From Linum tenue (Eukaryota > Streptophyta > Magnoliopsida > Malpighiales > Linaceae): a stretch of DNA of 64,000 nt. Made by a program: the position numbers and the translations under genes. The notes beneath the pieces are model-generated. The model saw only the letters and a program-made list of their open reading frames with translations, made no database searches and had not been told where the DNA came from. Location: contig CAMGYJ010000008.1 of the NCBI GenBank assembly GCA_946122785.1, positions 19,307,475 through 19,371,474 of the forward strand. The letters are read 5' to 3'. The first letter of the stretch is position 1. Each line of letters begins with the position of its first letter. This document shows, piece after piece, positions 1 through 12,712 of the stretch.

Positions 1-889
1 CAATCAGTATTATATTAAACATAATTAAATTAAACTAATAATTCCATATTCCAACTAATAAAACAATCAGGGAAGAGGCAAAATTGAATTTCATTGTAGG
101 TAGATGATCGCACCGGGGAGGGCACCCTTGGCCTCCGGCGACGGTTCCACTTTAAGGGACGAAGCACAATCAGGTGAAGTTTGACTTTCCTAGAAACACC
201 TTGCCAAATCGAGTCCCAATCATGTAGAGGACCTAGAATATCATCAAAGACATCAATCAAGCATAAAACATGAAAAAATGAGGTTGTTTCCCCATGACAA
301 ACCTTTATAACAAACTAGCTTATGGCAAACCTCATGATCGATGTATAAAAATGCATATTGGCCTAGATTAGCTTGCAATATGATCTTGACATGGTAATTT
401 AGCACATAAACGCCTTGCGAATTGAAGTTAGATAACACCATATTAAGTGTGATCATCCCCAAGAAGGACATACTTCCTCGACATCTTTAATGTATAAAAA
501 CTTCACGGGAATGAGGGAAAGAAGAAAAGGGGGACTAGTGATTAATTTCTTCCAATATCTTAAATGGACAAGAAGAGAACGATAATTGAGGATCATTGAA
601 GTATGAGCATTAACCAATGTACTTTCCAATGTATGTTGAATATGAGTAACAAACTCACACATATGGAGTGATCAATTTTCAAATCATGCATAACTTACCC
701 TTAGACTCATGTAAAAATATTGAGCTTCAGTTGTGACAAAAACTTCTTTTGTTTTCAATTTGATGCACTTGCTATGGTCAACCCATTTCCTTAGAAGGTA
801 AGGAAACTGTCGGGGAGGTGGAGAGGCATGAGGGTACAGGGTACTACAACCTTACTTGGAAAAATAAAATAAAAAGGGTTATATATGTG
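1..889. other. AT-rich intergenic DNA, no gene recognised
   Basis: Short open frames on the minus strand (30-662) match no family I know, share no coding pattern and have no plausible splice partners. I see no transposon ends here. A small coding remnant cannot be excluded, because 90-240 is somewhat richer in G+C than its surroundings. Confidence 0.4.
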
Positions 890-1326
890 TAGAGGTGGCA
901 ATTTTCAATCTAATCCACCAATCCATTAAAAATATCCACCTAATTCAATCCATTTAAATTTAATCCATTTGATCCAAATCCAATTGGATTGGTGGATTCA
1001 TGGATTGATCCATGGATTCAAATGGCAAATTACGGTTAGGTAATTGTACTTTTTATATTTTACATTTTGGTACCCAAAATTTAATTTTTTATACGAAAAA
1101 TATTATTGGAAAATTACGTTTTGGTATCTAAATTTTTTCATTATGACATTTTAGTACCTAAACTTTTCACATATTACATATTGGTCCAAGGTTGAGGATG
1201 TCATTTGGATTCATGGATAATCCACCAATCCACTTAATTCAATCCATGAATCCACCAACCCATTGGATCCAATCCATTTGATCCATGGATCCACCAATTC
1301 ATAGATTAATCAATTTGCCACCTCTA
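890..1326. mobile_element. Non-autonomous MITE, probably hAT-like
   Basis: The left end reads TAGAGGTGGCAATTTTC and the right end CAATTTGCCACCTCTA, so the termini are inverted repeats of about 12-15 bases. The arms are full of the word AATCCA and its complement, so most of the 437 bases can fold back. There is no coding capacity. Flanks (TATATGTG on the left, TCTATATG on the right) are similar but not an exact 8-base duplication, so the target-site call is weak. The GGTGGCAA terminus is typical of small plant hAT relatives. Confidence 0.55.
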
Positions 1327-4300
1327 TCTATATGCATGTAGGCATGCATGTAATATGGACAACATAAGAATTAGGACCTATAGTTTTGAAACACAACTCT
1401 TAATCCTCAATTTTTTTTATTTAATCTAAGAAATTTCTCGTTATACTAGATATACAAAAGTCAGTTTTTCATATAACTGTAATAACATTTATTGCAATGC
1501 ATTTGTTGTATTGAGGTAAAACTTATTGGAAATCAATTGCATTTTTATAGTCAAGTTTAGTTTACCGTGGAAGTGATAGTTTTTGAGCTAGTTATCAGTG
1601 TATCACTTTTCAACTATGAACTACATGTAAAATAAGTAATACAATCGAATAAATGATGACCTGATGTTTCTATGTTGAAGCGATAATTATATGGTTCATA
1701 AAAAAAATTGAATATACCATTATAAATTGTCTTTATAAACGAAACTACTCTGAAGTATTATCCCCGACTAACATCATACTTGTAGGTTACTAATATGTTA
1801 TGCTTGTAGACTTGATTAGGAATGGTGGTAATGGCTGGAGCGGATAGTGCATATCTGTTACCCTATTCAAGTTAGTTTGGGTTTTAACTATATCCATACT
1901 CACGTAAGAATTGGGTAGAAAATTAAAATCATGCTTATACCCGCTCGGATTTCGGGTATCCACGGTTATCCACGAGTAATAATTTCTGTTTATAACTCCA
2001 ACCAACATATTAACATTAACACTTATGTTCACGTTACATAAGTGGAAAAATACGACAACAATTCATTAGAATGAAGAAAATTAATTTCAAACAACAAAAT
2101 TTTTTGAAAAATATTGTATTTGTATGGTAAATATAAAATATTGTTGGAAAAATAATGATAATTTCTCGAAAAAAATATGTATGATCGTGCATAATCGGGC
2201 GAGTTCGGGTTGGATAGTGAGAAAACCATGGCCACCCAATACACTTAATACCGTACCCACTAAAAAACCTTCGAGTTTGCGTTTTACCCTACCCGATTAG
2301 GTCGGATTCGAATGGATATCCACGGTTGCGGAATAGACTTTAGTGTAGTTTCATTTCTTTTTGGGAACATTAACCATAAATAGATAGCTTCTCTTCTAAC
2401 CTAAATTAAATGTTCGTGATCGCTAGATAGCTTCGATGATAATCCAAAATTATAAATCGATTCTCACTAGAGGACGGAAACTCTTGAGTCTCGACTATAA
2501 ATATTATGTTATGTCATAGTTCATTGCATTCGGTCGAATTCCTAATTAGTTAGAAATTCCTAATTAGTTAGAAAGTATCACTCTCTTCGATCTTTCTGAG
2601 GCAAGATTATGATGTCCATCATCGTGGAAGCAGCTCAGTTTATCAAGTTGTTTTGGGTAGCCTATTTCTTCGACAAGTCATCTTCTTTCAGTCGGCAGTC
2701 ACATTTAGGTAAGTGGCCCCTCGATCGGGTTGGAGACTTGGAGTAGTACACTTGCGAACAGGAAGCAATGAACAAAAGAAGGAATGGGGAGAAAAAAAGG
2801 TGAGTGCGTTTTCTCTCATCGTTTCCTTTTCTTGTTTGTACCAATCATGGAAAACAAACAGAGGGGATTGAACATTGAAGTTGGAGATAGGGAACGCACG
2901 TGGGAGTTGGGTGCTCTGCTGGGTAGATATTCACGGTTTGACCAATCAACTTTCTTCTCTTGGTACTGGGTTTTTGCCTTTTGCCTTTACTACAAGGAGC
3001 CTCTGCTCTGCTCTGCTCTGCATCGCACTGCAGCTACTGAGTTAATTGACAGAGTTCAGACTTGAGAGACTTGACTTCCTTTCCTTCCCACCACTCTCTT
3101 TTGGCCGACAACAGTGATTTCCTTCCGGTCTTTTTACAATTTTATTCAACCCCGACCGGTATTGATTCTTCCTGTCATGCTTCAGCTCGTGCATTTGTAG
3201 ATCAACCACTTTCCTCGTAGAAAATAGAAATCAATCACTCGCGTTGTTCAGTTTCCCAAGTGGTTTACGAGGAGGAAGTCCGAGGAAGTGAACATTTGAA
3301 AAGAGGAAAGAGTTGGAAGGAGCTAAGCTAAATTGGGAGATATGTTTGAATTTGGTATCTCATTTGGCACAAATACCATGGAATAATAGTTTCTCACTCG
3401 CGAAAACAACATTTTAAGATGTCTCTATGTGATATAAATCTTTAAAGTAGTATATAAAATGCAAGACTTACATTGAAATTATCAATAATGTCAAAGGTAA
3501 AAATGATGGATGCAGTGACAGGAGTCAGGATGTGAAACTATTTGTAACATCTTTTCAAATTATAAATATTTAATTTTTTAATTAATAATTATGTGATAAA
3601 TATAATTATAACTAATAATATCAAAATAATACATTGATAGATAAAAAAAATAAAATTAATAAAATTATTATTTTCATAAACAACCAGTGAACCACAACGG
3701 ATTTTCATATTCTGAAAGAAACAAAAAATACATTAGATACCTACACTCCTAAGTAAGTCTCTTTAAATATATCCCACTAAATAATTATTAGCAAATTGGT
3801 CGTCAACTTGACTTCCAAATTTGTTCTTAATACAATTCAAAACTAAAAATGTTCTTTCTACACGTGTAGTTGCAACTGATAGAATCAAAACTAGTGGAAT
3901 CCACATTGGAGTAATTCAAGGACACTAGGCAAAAAAAAAAAAAGACATAAAGAGAAAAATGATCCAATTAGGTCTTTATTCCGGTTATGATTTCTTTCAT
4001 ATTATAAAAACTAATTTTATGTTAGTTTATGAACAAATAATGAGTTGCGGTATAGTATTGGGCAAAACACCGTCATACCACCTGTAGGTGTTGTGTTCTA
4101 TCTCCACTATAAGCATATACGGTGTTATAAACTTACTCATATCCTGCGGTAGTGCGTATAAGCTTATCTAGAGTTTTGATATTCATAGTTTCATACAACT
4201 CTGTTTCTCTCGTCCAGCGCTCTACTCTACTGTACTTGTTAAAACCGGTACAGCCCAGCCGATTTCAATCAAACTCCAAGCCGGAAATTTCCTGGCATGT

Positions 4301-4739
4301 ACTTATTAATCCAAGCTGTTGAACTTATGAGTCGTCGCCAGACCCATCCAGATCCAAACAACATTGCTTTGCTTCCTGCTTGCATTGATTAGGAGGATGG
4401 ATGGGATGGGGCCTTCCTTCCTCCCTTGAGTTGAGTACGTACAACTTATCCTCACTTTCCATAATGGCAGGCTGACCACTATGTAGTAAGTAAGAGTAGA
4501 CATTGCACACGTGAGTGTGGGCCGGCCAGTGAGCCCAATAATCACACCCATCTATTGGGCCCACAAACAGAGTTTTGACCATAATTGGCAACAACCCTTC
4601 CTTCATTCGCTTTCCCTCCCTGCCGGCCGGTGGCCAATTCTCTCTCCCTGCCCGGCCCCTCTTTCCTTTCGTCTTAACTCCTCCTCACAACACAAATCGC
4701 AACATGGAAGCCATTGAATAATGACAAAATAAGTCATTA
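1327..4739. other. Intergenic DNA with degraded repeats, no gene recognised
   Basis: The region is AT-rich. From 1800 to 2340 there are phrases such as GGGTATCCACGG and its near complement, common in decayed hAT-type elements, but I find no matching ends. 2580-3340 is less AT-rich and holds a 93-codon plus-strand frame (2784-3065) that resembles nothing known and lacks coding features. 3540-3660 and 3940-3960 are A/T-rich tracts. I see nothing further to annotate. Confidence 0.35.
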
Positions 4740-5140
4740 GATGATTTGTTATAAACACGCTGCTACGAATCGGGAAATTGTTGAAATCGACAAAGCAAGA
4801 ATATGAAAGCGAGAATCGAAAACACGACACACGATTTACGTGGTTCATTAACATGATGTGTGTTAGCTAGTCCACGGGCGAGAGATAGCCAGTTTCACTA
4901 TATCGGGGAGATTACAGATTACATAGAAGTATGAGAAGTATTTACAGTACTTTTTCATGTGGGTCTAAACCTAATCCAATATGGCAAAGGAAACGGTTAC
5001 AGACCAGGCCCAGAACCCAAACCCAAATAACATTGAGCCCATACACTGCGGGCCGGGGGCAAACCCTGGACTCCACTTGCTGACCGGACAGTGAGACTCC
5101 CGATTATTCCAGTCGTAGCAGCTGATAGTCCGATTCAAAT
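4740..5140. repeat. LTR-like dispersed repeat, copy 1
   Basis: The phrases CACGATTTACGTGGTTCATT and GTGTTAGCTAGTCCACGGG are typical of plant LTR-retrotransposon terminal repeats. A diverged relative occurs at about 8100-8290, with the same GTGTTAGCTAGTCC core followed by similar text. No internal coding domains, primer-binding site or paired LTR is visible, so this is a fragment or solo LTR with unresolved edges. Confidence 0.4.
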
Positions 5141-6524
5141 GACATCAACATTATTTATTAGGGTGGTGCAGTTTGGTGTATAGACAAGAGAATCAGCTCC
5201 GGTGATCCTTATCCAACTACCTAATACCTATGTTTCCATCAACTCTAACACATCAACGTGTCACCTCCGACCGGGAAAAAATGGACAGAAATTGTAATCT
5301 TCTATTTCCCCTAGCCAGTAACACACAACTGTATGAACTAATGGCCAGTGGCTATTTGCTAGTTGTATGTACGTGACAGGTAGTTAATTAAAAGTCGTGG
5401 AGAAGAGACCTATAGGTGTTAAATTAGAGTATAATGCATGTGGTAATTAATGTGAATAATGTAATCTTTCCTAGCTATTAGTCATTACCATCATCATTAT
5501 CTTTGTAGGACCACACTTCAAATGATTAATAATTGGCCGCAGGACATGAGCAGTGGTGGGTGCTGCGAGTCCACTATGCCCTGAAACCCAAACTTTCAAC
5601 TCTTCACCGATTCCATCCCTTGCTAAGCACAAAGACATGTAAAAAGTTTAGAAACTAGGAAGTGATAAATGTAGCTCTCAATACAACTCAAATTCTTTTA
5701 TCGGTTGGTTTATAATATAGTTTTAGAATTGATTTGTCATTAAGTTATATTAACTATTGTCTTAAAACGAGCATGCACAAACTTCAAACTGATGAGTTTA
5801 CTTTTATATGAAATAGTGTGTATGGAAACCCATCCTCCCTAAAACCAGGAAAAAGCAAGCCAAAGACACTTTATTTTTTGTTAAATTCCTAGGCTCATAA
5901 ATGGACAAAAGTGGGCAGTTCCTTTGCTTGACTGCTAGCCCATATTGTAGTAGAGTCATCAATGATCAGCTCTGCAACTGGAGGGTTTCATTGGAGACCA
6001 GAAACAATATGCAGACCGATTCAGAAGCTTCTTCCTCAACTACAATTGCTTTGCTAGCTAGCTATATTACTATTGTGCTAGTTAACCAAGAAATTAAAAC
6101 TGCAGACAAAATTGTGAAAATTGAAGAGTCTTTTTTTTTTTTTTTTTTTTTTTGGTTTCATACTATATCCGATAATTTTCACTGTGTACATCACCATGGG
6201 TATTTCTTGTGTGTTTCCACCTAGAGAACAAAATAAGCAGCCTGTAAAGGGCTTGGCCACAATGGCAATCATCCCAAATTCCCATCCCATGACAACAACA
6301 ACAAAAACTTGCTCATCATCTTTCTTCATAGCTCAGCTAAAGCTTCCTCTTCTCTACTTCATCTTCTCCTTCTTCTTCCAGTGCTAACATCGTCTAATTA
6401 ATCTAACATGGGACTATATATATACAGTACCAACTAGAAAAGGAAGGGGGGAAAAGACCCAACAAACCCCATTTTTTCATCCTAAGCTAATATGTGGTGG
6501 GAAAAAAGTAGAGCTATGAATGAA
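5141..6524. other. Intergenic DNA downstream of the DEVIL-type gene
   Basis: No gene is recognised. A run of 23 T residues lies at 6131-6153. The frames on both strands around it (5901-6387) are an artefact of that tract and of low-complexity CTTCTTC text. Sequence nearest 6524 is probably the 3' untranslated region of the minus-strand peptide gene. Confidence 0.35.
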
Positions 6525-6683
6525 TCAATCATGCCAGCAGAGGAGCATGACGACACATCTCCGGATGATATAAAGCCTGGCCCTTTGCTCTCTCAGGGCG
6601 GATCCAAGCCGCTTGCTTGACGATGATGATGAAGTTCTTCTCTTTGAGCCGCCAATCAAACTTCCACTGCCAGACATCTTCAT
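6525..6683 (-). CDS. DEVIL / ROTUNDIFOLIA-like small peptide
   Basis: This single-exon gene encodes 52 residues. The first half is a basic, serine-rich leader with a run of six serines at about 18-23. The C-terminal half is the RTFL/DVL domain, with the core [20 protein letters not shown] as the last 20 residues, a near-perfect match to what I know of the family. Members are plant-specific, membrane-associated peptides; overexpression alters cell proliferation and organ shape in Arabidopsis. The start is the ATG at 6681-6683; a second in-frame ATG two codons later (6675-6677) would serve equally well. The stop is TGA at 6525-6527. A TATA-like element lies about 120 bases upstream. The gene is short enough to be missed by length-filtered gene finders. 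Family assignment is firm; which paralogue is unknown. Confidence 0.9.
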   Translation of the reverse strand: MKMSGSGSLIGGSKRRTSSSSSSKRLGSALREQRARLYIIRRCVVMLLCWHD

Positions 6684-6830
6684 ATATGTAGCTAGAGAAT
6701 GTGTGGGAAGTAGATAATGAATGGCAAGGAAGCTGGAAGAGATGAAATGTTGTGAATTATGGGATGATGATGAGAGGGGAAGAAGGGAAGGGTTGGATGT
6801 TTATATAGAGAGGGAATATGAGAGAAGTGA
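6684..6830 (-). promoter_or_regulatory. 5' leader and TATA box of the DEVIL-type gene
   Basis: Read on the minus strand, CTCTATATAAAC lies at about 6799-6810, a good plant TATA box roughly 120 bases before the start codon. That leaves a leader of about 90 bases. The template upstream (6810-6960) is purine-rich on the plus strand, hence a CT-rich promoter in gene orientation. Transcription start is inferred, not seen. Confidence 0.5.
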
Positions 6831-6949
6831 TATGAAGAGAAGGAAAGGAGAGAGAGTGAGAGGTGGTCCTTTGGGGTAGCACGTTGGTCGAGGAAAGAGG
6901 GCAAGGATGGGGTATGAAAGGGCGTGCAAATGTCCCTTGACCCACCAGA

Positions 6950-8290
6950 CAAACTGCCTCATCCTTCGCTTGCTGTGGACCCCTCCCTCCTCCTCTTCTC
7001 CGGTTCTAGCTCCCACTTGTAGTTGTAGGTAGGGGTGAACAAAAATCACCCTAATTCGATCCAGTCGAATTAACTCACTCGTGTTTATCGTTAAAACTGA
7101 AGTTTAAAATTGGGTGAGAAGTTTATTTTTGGAACCCTACTCTTTTAAGTTATGGGCAGATTTTGGGTATTACAGCCCCTGAGATACCCGACTCAACTCA
7201 TGTTACAATTATTGTCCTAATTAAATGTTTATATCTCAAATGTATTGTGAGGAAATGAGAATGTTTTTATCATATTTTGTGTTGTGGTCTCTCGTTAACT
7301 CAATGCATTGTTAGGGTTGTAATATTTTTTTGAATGAGTGTTTAGATCAGGTAATCAAGATGATTAAACCCGAACCACCCGATCATGCATATTCATGCTT
7401 TGGAGGACTTTGATATTGTCTTTTATATCGAAACATACAAATCTGTCAAAATCATTTGATCTCAATAAATTGAGTTACTGAGAGATTTTCAGTAATGAAT
7501 TTTGTACCATTTACTAACGCACCCCCTCATATGAGCTTGAATTTTGCACATGTTCGAATACCATGTGTTTAACAAATGGGATCGTCAAGATTTGAAACAT
7601 AAGATCTCTCAGTCTTTGAAGGCTCCGATACCATGTACTTTGAATGAACACTACATGGTATGGATCTTTACATCTTCCTCACATGCCCCTTCAAAATGAA
7701 AGTCATCCATGGGAATGAAGTTTGCATGGGTAGCATACCATGTGCTTTTAAATCAACTGTTATACTGGAGGTCATGAAGACTTGAACAATCGATCTACCG
7801 ATCAAACTAACTCTGATGTCATATCGTAGACCAATTGGTTCCAATAAGTCGAGTTGTTGAGAGAGTTTTGATTGATGTATGTGGATCTCAACCACTTCCT
7901 TAGATGCCCCCCTCAAACAAAGCCAACTTATGGGCTTGAAGATTGCACCGTCTCAACATACCATGTGCTTTAATCAAGATAAGTGTTAATATTGGGGGTC
8001 GCGAGGATAAACCATTTCTTATCTTATATCAAGAATCAATTTATCCAATAACTCGGATTGTATGAATCTTATCATTTACTAACCAAATCAACAAACTAAG
8101 AAAGTAAGTAAACGAACACACATATTTATATGGTCCCTTAACACACAATGTGTTAGCTAGTCCCCAAATAGGAGATACCGATTTCACTACTTTGAGGGGT
8201 TATAGTTCACAAAGTGGCTATAAGATGTATCTAAACACCTTCTCCCACCCGAAATGGAAAAAAAGTCAAAACCGGGTTCGTAACAAAACA
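6950..8290. repeat. Degenerate retroelement-like repeats, no gene
   Basis: Between 7520 and 7990 similar phrases recur: GCACCCCCTCATATGAGC / GCCCCCCTCAAACAAAGCC, then a TTGAA-TTTGCAC-type phrase, then ACCATGTG(C/T)TTTAA. They suggest two or three diverged copies of a unit of about 200-350 bases. 8100-8290 is a diverged relative of the LTR-like repeat at 4740-5140. The minus-strand frame at 7668-7916 lies within this repeat. Boundaries are unclear. Confidence 0.35.
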
Positions 8291-11200
8291 AAAAAAATTG
8301 ACAATAAAACCCTGTAAACCATATAAACTCCCAAACCGATTCAAGTTATATCAACATTCTCTTTTATTATATTTTACATCTTCTAAAGTTGTTATAATTA
8401 GGTGCGAACGTATCTTATCCTCAGTCATGGAACTTATTGGAGGCCTATGCATAGGACAATTGATTAGGTTTAGTTTATCATTATCCAGCATGGCATGCAC
8501 CAATGAGTCAGCCTTTCATTCAATTGGGTGATGGTGAGAGAGGCTGATTTGTGAACCATATACACAGTTTGTTTGATGCTGATTATGAATTTGATGATTA
8601 AAATGACTTCTCTGATCAGCTTTGTCCAATACTCCAATCCCTTTAATCTTGGGATCTTTCTTGAATAAATCCAAGACTCTTTGTTGGAATCCCACATAAC
8701 CAAAAGACCACATACATTAATTAAGCATTGATGGCGACCTAATTATCCTAATCATCATTGTTCCTTATGCTCAAAATATCCAGATTAACGACCTCTAGAG
8801 TGAGTATATATGCATGCATCATATTGTAGGGACAGGAGACATGGGTAACCAATGGTGGCTCGATGGTCTTGTCACATTCAGTAGTGGCATCTATATATGT
8901 TGAATTAATAAACATATATATAATTAAGAATCGTTTTTTTGGTAGAGGCAAGACCCTTTTTTTTTCTCTCTTGTTGTTGCATTTTTGGTCCCTCTAGGCT
9001 TTGTTTTGGTTTTGTCTACATAAGTATGGCCATCAATTATTTCATTGTAGGTGATCATCTAGACTATATAAGTATATATAATGCAATTTTTTCCCCTTCC
9101 AAAATGTTATCGGTTTGTTGTTGTTGCTTGTGTTGTGTCTCCTGGCTGCTTTTAAAAATATTTTGTGAGTTTGAAGTTGTGACCAACTTGGAAGAGTTAT
9201 GGGCTCCGATGTTGTCTGCCAAGTGACAAGTACCTACGGTGGGAAGAAGCCAAAAGGGCTTACTGATAGGGAGTATTATTTAGTAATTATTATATTTAGA
9301 GTATTAGAATTACTGAATTAGAGTTAGAGTTAATTTCCTTGATGTACTCAGTATATCCTTTTAACAAAAATTCGCATAATTTATATGAAAAGCTTTCACA
9401 TCTATGTTAGTGAAAAATCATATATCAGAATTCCCATTAGTGCATACCAATGGTTAAAAATATACTTACAATAATAATCAACAACAATGCATGCATACAA
9501 AAATATTGAACTTGTGAACTCGTATCAATAAAAGAAATTTGACTACTATTCAATATCACTGTTTTTTTTATAAATTGTGAAATATCATTAAGAGCACCTA
9601 TGGTCAAATTCGATACCACATATTGCCTACTGAAAATCAAAATTTTGTAGAATTCATCATAACAAATAACAAACCAATCAATGCTTCAAACTAATGAATT
9701 CAAATAAACATGCGAATAAGGGTTTGGTTTAGCGGTTATACCTTTAATCCCCAACAAGAAGATTTTATATTCGAATATTTTAAATAATATATAATAACAA
9801 AAATTAACCAATATCGTCATTATAAAAAACAGTCTAATGCATATTGTTCTTGAGAATTCATACCAGTAGAAGAAGAGCATTGAACTTCCATTATTATTTC
9901 TGCTACAGTCGTATTGCCCAGTAAAAGAGTACTTAGAAATTTTATGATCTAGTTTACAGCTAGCAGATCATACAGGAATAAGATCCCACCGACCTTGTAA
10001 CTCATGGGATTTGCTAGGAATTTCAATCTCGAATAAAAAGTTAAATTAACACATCCGATCGGAAACAATATATATTGTTTTTAATCGAGATGGAAAATTG
10101 GAGTAGTGTCTCGACAGGTATTCTGTTTGCAAGAATATATATATATGAGCATCTTCTGGATCAACGGGATACCAATTGCATAATATCGTTATATCGATCA
10201 GTATATTCCGATTCAGCAAAACTATAAACAAATTCACTTCCGTTCCAGTATCTTTAGTTCCACTCTCTTGTATACTAAAATTTTCATTAAAAAAAAAGCG
10301 AGACTTCCAAGCAAGTGAAATCTTAACGTTCATCTTAATTAATATATATATCAGGAGTTTAATAAAGATTCGTATAATACTCGTATATAATATCCGTATT
10401 ATGTATTAAATGCATATAAAACTCTCGTACATGTACTATTGTATGTAGAGCAGTCTAATGATTTCATATTTGTTTGATGGTGTCTACATGACTGCATGTA
10501 TATCTCATAAACACATTGTTGATAATTTTATTTACATTTTGTTAATAATTATGAATTCCTAATATATTATAAATGGTGTCCAACTTTGAACTCTCTTAAG
10601 AAAATTGTGAACGTATTATTAGCTCAAAATAACGTAAAAAACACCATACGTACATTACTTACCCATACAGTTTGTTACTGACTATGATTGAGAGTTATTA
10701 GAATCTGAAATATTTTGGTCAAACGCTCTATACAAGGTAAAATTTTTAGTTGATTGTTACAGCTCGAATTATTGAAATGGTGATTAAAAGTAAATATCTA
10801 ATGTTCCATTGTACTTTTTCCCAACAGAAAAGAAGAAGAAAAACATCATTTTAGTTGAGATGAGAATTCTAACATCTCAACCCTTTTTCCCAAAAGATAT
10901 TGTTCTCTTTGGGTCTAGATACTCACGGATTTTGTCTTTGAGTATATAGCAAGGTGATTTCCCGTAATGCCACTCATTTCACCTCAAAATGAGTCTTTTC
11001 AATTAATGTCGGTGTCTTATTTATGGATCATAAATCTCTCTCGTACTTTCTCGGATGTGAGATTCGCCAAAAGTGTTACGGCAGTTGCCACCCATACTGA
11101 TTTTGGGGTAGTTCTAACAATTATTGTATTTTTTTGCACGAAAATTACATTTTTTGCATAGTTAATGAGCAGAGTGGGAGCTCAAAACCCAACTCACCAA

Positions 11201-11851
11201 TTAATTAGTTTAAGTAATTTGATTTATGCTTAATGATACAGAACCCAGTTGCTAATTGGTCTTGGATTTCACAACTGATGACACCAACTTAAGTAATCTT
11301 TATATGTTTATTAATTAGCTTAATACTGTGGGCATGCCTACCTATATCGTTTTAGGAGCTGGGGGTTTTCAGTAGCATCAATGTGTTGTATTTCTTCTGG
11401 CATGATCGATATATTCCGTTGAAGTAGTAGTATTCTTGGAGACAGGTATTGATGCAAATACCAATATACAAGTCTTGTTGCAGCAGTCTGCAGACAGGAA
11501 TGTGTGGTGGTTGTATCTACTGTCGTTTCACCTTCTTAGAACACATAAATCTTCCCGTTTGGTCAGTTTTTCTTCTGTTTCCTCTCGATTTTATCCTTAT
11601 AATTATATGATCCTGTGTATATAGGTTGCGGCAATGATAATCTTGATTATTGCTGGATGATTGTTGGGTATCCTTGGTGGGACTTACTGTACCTAGAGTA
11701 GAGGATGTGGCATTCAACTTCTTGCTTACCATTTAAAATAGTTCACGAAAATCAAAATTAGAAAACACACCATGCATGAAGTTCAAATTGTATCCGGTAG
11801 GGTTTGACCTGATTAGTTTTATCTGTTTTAGGTGGATAATACTTACTCAAA
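8291..11851. other. AT-rich intergenic DNA, no gene recognised
   Basis: Scattered short frames have no family resemblance. Around 9715-9780 the text resembles a decayed tRNA-derived SINE head: an A-box-like TTTAGCGGTTATACC followed about 40 bases later by a weak B-box-like TATTCGAATA. 10050-10450 is rich in TATA-type dinucleotide tracts. I see no transposon ends. Confidence 0.3.
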
Positions 11852-12563
11852 TAGGATGGCAATTTGAATCCGTCATGTCGGGTATTTTCTGACCTAATCC
11901 CGTTGGGACGAGTATTACCCTATCTACAGTAGCTAGCACAAGGCCAGTCATTAACAGGTGTTGGCCGACCGAAGTTGGAGCCAATTATTACCTATTATAT
12001 TACCACTATTTTTTCATTCATAGTGTGTTTTTCATTTGTTTTATCGTAAAAAAAATTGTGTTTATTTTTCAAGTAATATGTGAGAATGTGTTGACCAGCC
12101 TTGTCCCTTACATAACCCGTGTTTGGTGCGGGGCGAGTATTGGTATTGAGATACCCGCCCCACCCCACTCATTTTCCATCATTACGCTCCATAGGCGGGG
12201 GAAGGGCGAGCAAGAGTATTCTCCTCGACCCGTCTTATTCTCGGCCCCTTTTACCAAAATTACATGTAATTTACTCAAATTATTTAGGAATTTTCTTTTA
12301 TTACTTCATACTTTAGCTATAATGAACTTATACATAGGCGAGAATCTCAATTTCTTGAATAATGTAACTATATTTATCATGTTGTAGTTTGTTTTTTGAT
12401 TTATTTTAATATCAAATGAATTTTTCTTATATTTTTCCTTTAAATTACATACCCGTATGGGTAGACTTGCCCTTACCCATGCCCCGTGATAAACTATCCA
12501 ACCTACCACGAGGCCGGTACGATATCGAGATACCGACCCAGGCCTGCTTCATTGTCATTCCTA
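11852..12563. mobile_element. Decayed non-autonomous hAT-like element
   Basis: The left end TAGGATGGCAATTT and right end CATTGTCATTCCTA form imperfect inverted termini, closely resembling those of the well-bounded elements at 41200 and 63092. The interior contains the same type of GC-rich, ACCCG/CGGGT-rich text (12120-12240 and 12450-12540). Flanking 8-mers do not match, so the insertion is old or the edges are slightly wrong. The open frames at 12025-12387 are this repeat, not a gene. Confidence 0.45.
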
Positions 12564-12594
12564 GTAGTCTGAAACGATATATCGAATAATCTTT

Positions 12595-12712
12595 TTTATA
12601 AGGGTGACATAGTTTCGTTTTTATTTATAAGTATGCTACTTATGATTTGAACCCAAAACCTCTACATTAAAAACCAGTGGTATTATCACCAAACCAAACC
12701 AAATAAATTAAT
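12595..12712 (-). repeat. Possible tRNA-derived SINE fragment
   Basis: On the minus strand an A-box-like TGGTGATAATACCACTGG is followed at the right distance by a B-box-like GGTTCAAATC. The tRNA-like part does not fold into a full cloverleaf in my reading, and there is no clear 3' tail or target-site duplication. It could be a chance match in AT-rich DNA. Confidence 0.25.

Noticed and set aside
1820..2340. A complete hAT element
   Set aside because: Internal GGGTATCC-type text is suggestive, but I found no inverted ends and no 8-base duplication.
2784..3065. 93-codon plus-strand frame as a gene
   Set aside because: No family resemblance, no splice partners and no coding signature beyond length.
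12595..12712. A functional tRNA gene
   Set aside because: A- and B-box-like words are present but no cloverleaf can be drawn; at best a SINE relic.
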